A stretch of DNA of 13,076 bases, taken from contig VSPE01000052.1 of the NCBI GenBank assembly GCA_009775225.1, positions 1 to 13,076 on the forward strand, in the 5' to 3' direction. The translations under genes and the position numbers were made by a program. The notes below the pieces were generated by a model. The model was given only the letters and a program-made list of their open reading frames with translations, made no database searches and had not been told where the DNA came from. This stretch comes from Muribaculaceae bacterium (GTDB lineage Bacteria > Bacteroidota > Bacteroidia > Bacteroidales > Muribaculaceae). The stretch's first letter is position 1. Each line of letters starts with the position of its first letter. Below are positions 13,013-13,076 of the stretch, piece after piece.

Positions 13013-13045
13013 GATAAAAATCCTGAGATTTTTACACCGGCAGAA

Positions 13046-13072
13046 TAAAAAATCAAGGCTGACGCCTTGATT
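13046..13072 (-). terminator. Terminator of a leftward gene beyond the window
   Basis: AATCAAGGC (13051-13059) and GCCTTGATT (13064-13072) form a perfect 9-bp stem with loop TGAC. On the minus strand a run of T follows (plus-strand A-run 13047-13052). It should end a transcript entering from the right. Confidence 0.8.
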
Positions 13073-13076
13073 CCCG

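Overview
The window looks like mobile DNA from a Bacteroidales gut bacterium. Nearly every promoter I can see fits the Bacteroidetes sigma-ABfr pattern (TTTG, 19-21 bases, TAnnTTTG), start codons lack Shine-Dalgarno sequences and sit behind A-rich leaders, and the protein families (Bacteroides-type tyrosine recombinase, CHC2 primase-helicase, ArdA, phage proteins) are typical of Bacteroidales integrative elements and prophages. The fairly GC-rich coding sequence would fit a Muribaculaceae-like host, but I cannot place it more precisely.

Layout. (1) 1-2071: leftward phage structural genes: a small protein with a duplicated N-terminal motif and a Cys/His C-terminus, a charged coiled-coil protein, and a pilot/internal-virion-like protein. 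(2) 2151-2459: a divergent gene for a small GTPNK-motif protein resembling terminase small subunits. (3) 2460-2855: non-coding, with an AT palindrome, a purine tract and 10-bp iterons. (4) 2856-4076: a leftward tyrosine recombinase. (5) 4077-4475: an attachment region: the 3' half of a tRNA-Ser(GGA) gene, an inverted-repeat core in its anticodon arm, an 11-bp tandem repeat on each side, a strong hairpin and a leftward promoter. (6) 4476-5201: an XRE repressor gene and a switch region with two face-to-face promoters and repeated ATATTGC sites. (7) 5202-10565: a rightward operon: Cro-like HTH protein, excisionase-like HTH protein, 1085-aa primase-helicase, a conserved phage-type protein, a small zinc-finger protein and an unknown protein. 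(8) 10566-11373: about 800 bp with no convincing gene but a leftward promoter. (9) 11374-12000: ArdA antirestriction protein. (10) 12094-12237: a compact promoter-to-terminator unit that looks like a small RNA gene. (11) 12237-12989: a leftward DUF3800 gene of lower GC. The window ends in a terminator for a leftward gene outside it.

How it fits together. The half tRNA-Ser has integrase-side DNA at its 3' end and repressor-side DNA where its 5' half should be. Either this is a joined attP of one circular or tandem element, or it is the boundary between two elements stacked in the same tRNA gene. The repressor would hold off the replication operon. ArdA would protect the element from restriction on entry. 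The small RNA and DUF3800 gene, arranged convergently at the cargo end, are the best candidate for an undescribed system; the long non-coding region before ardA is second.
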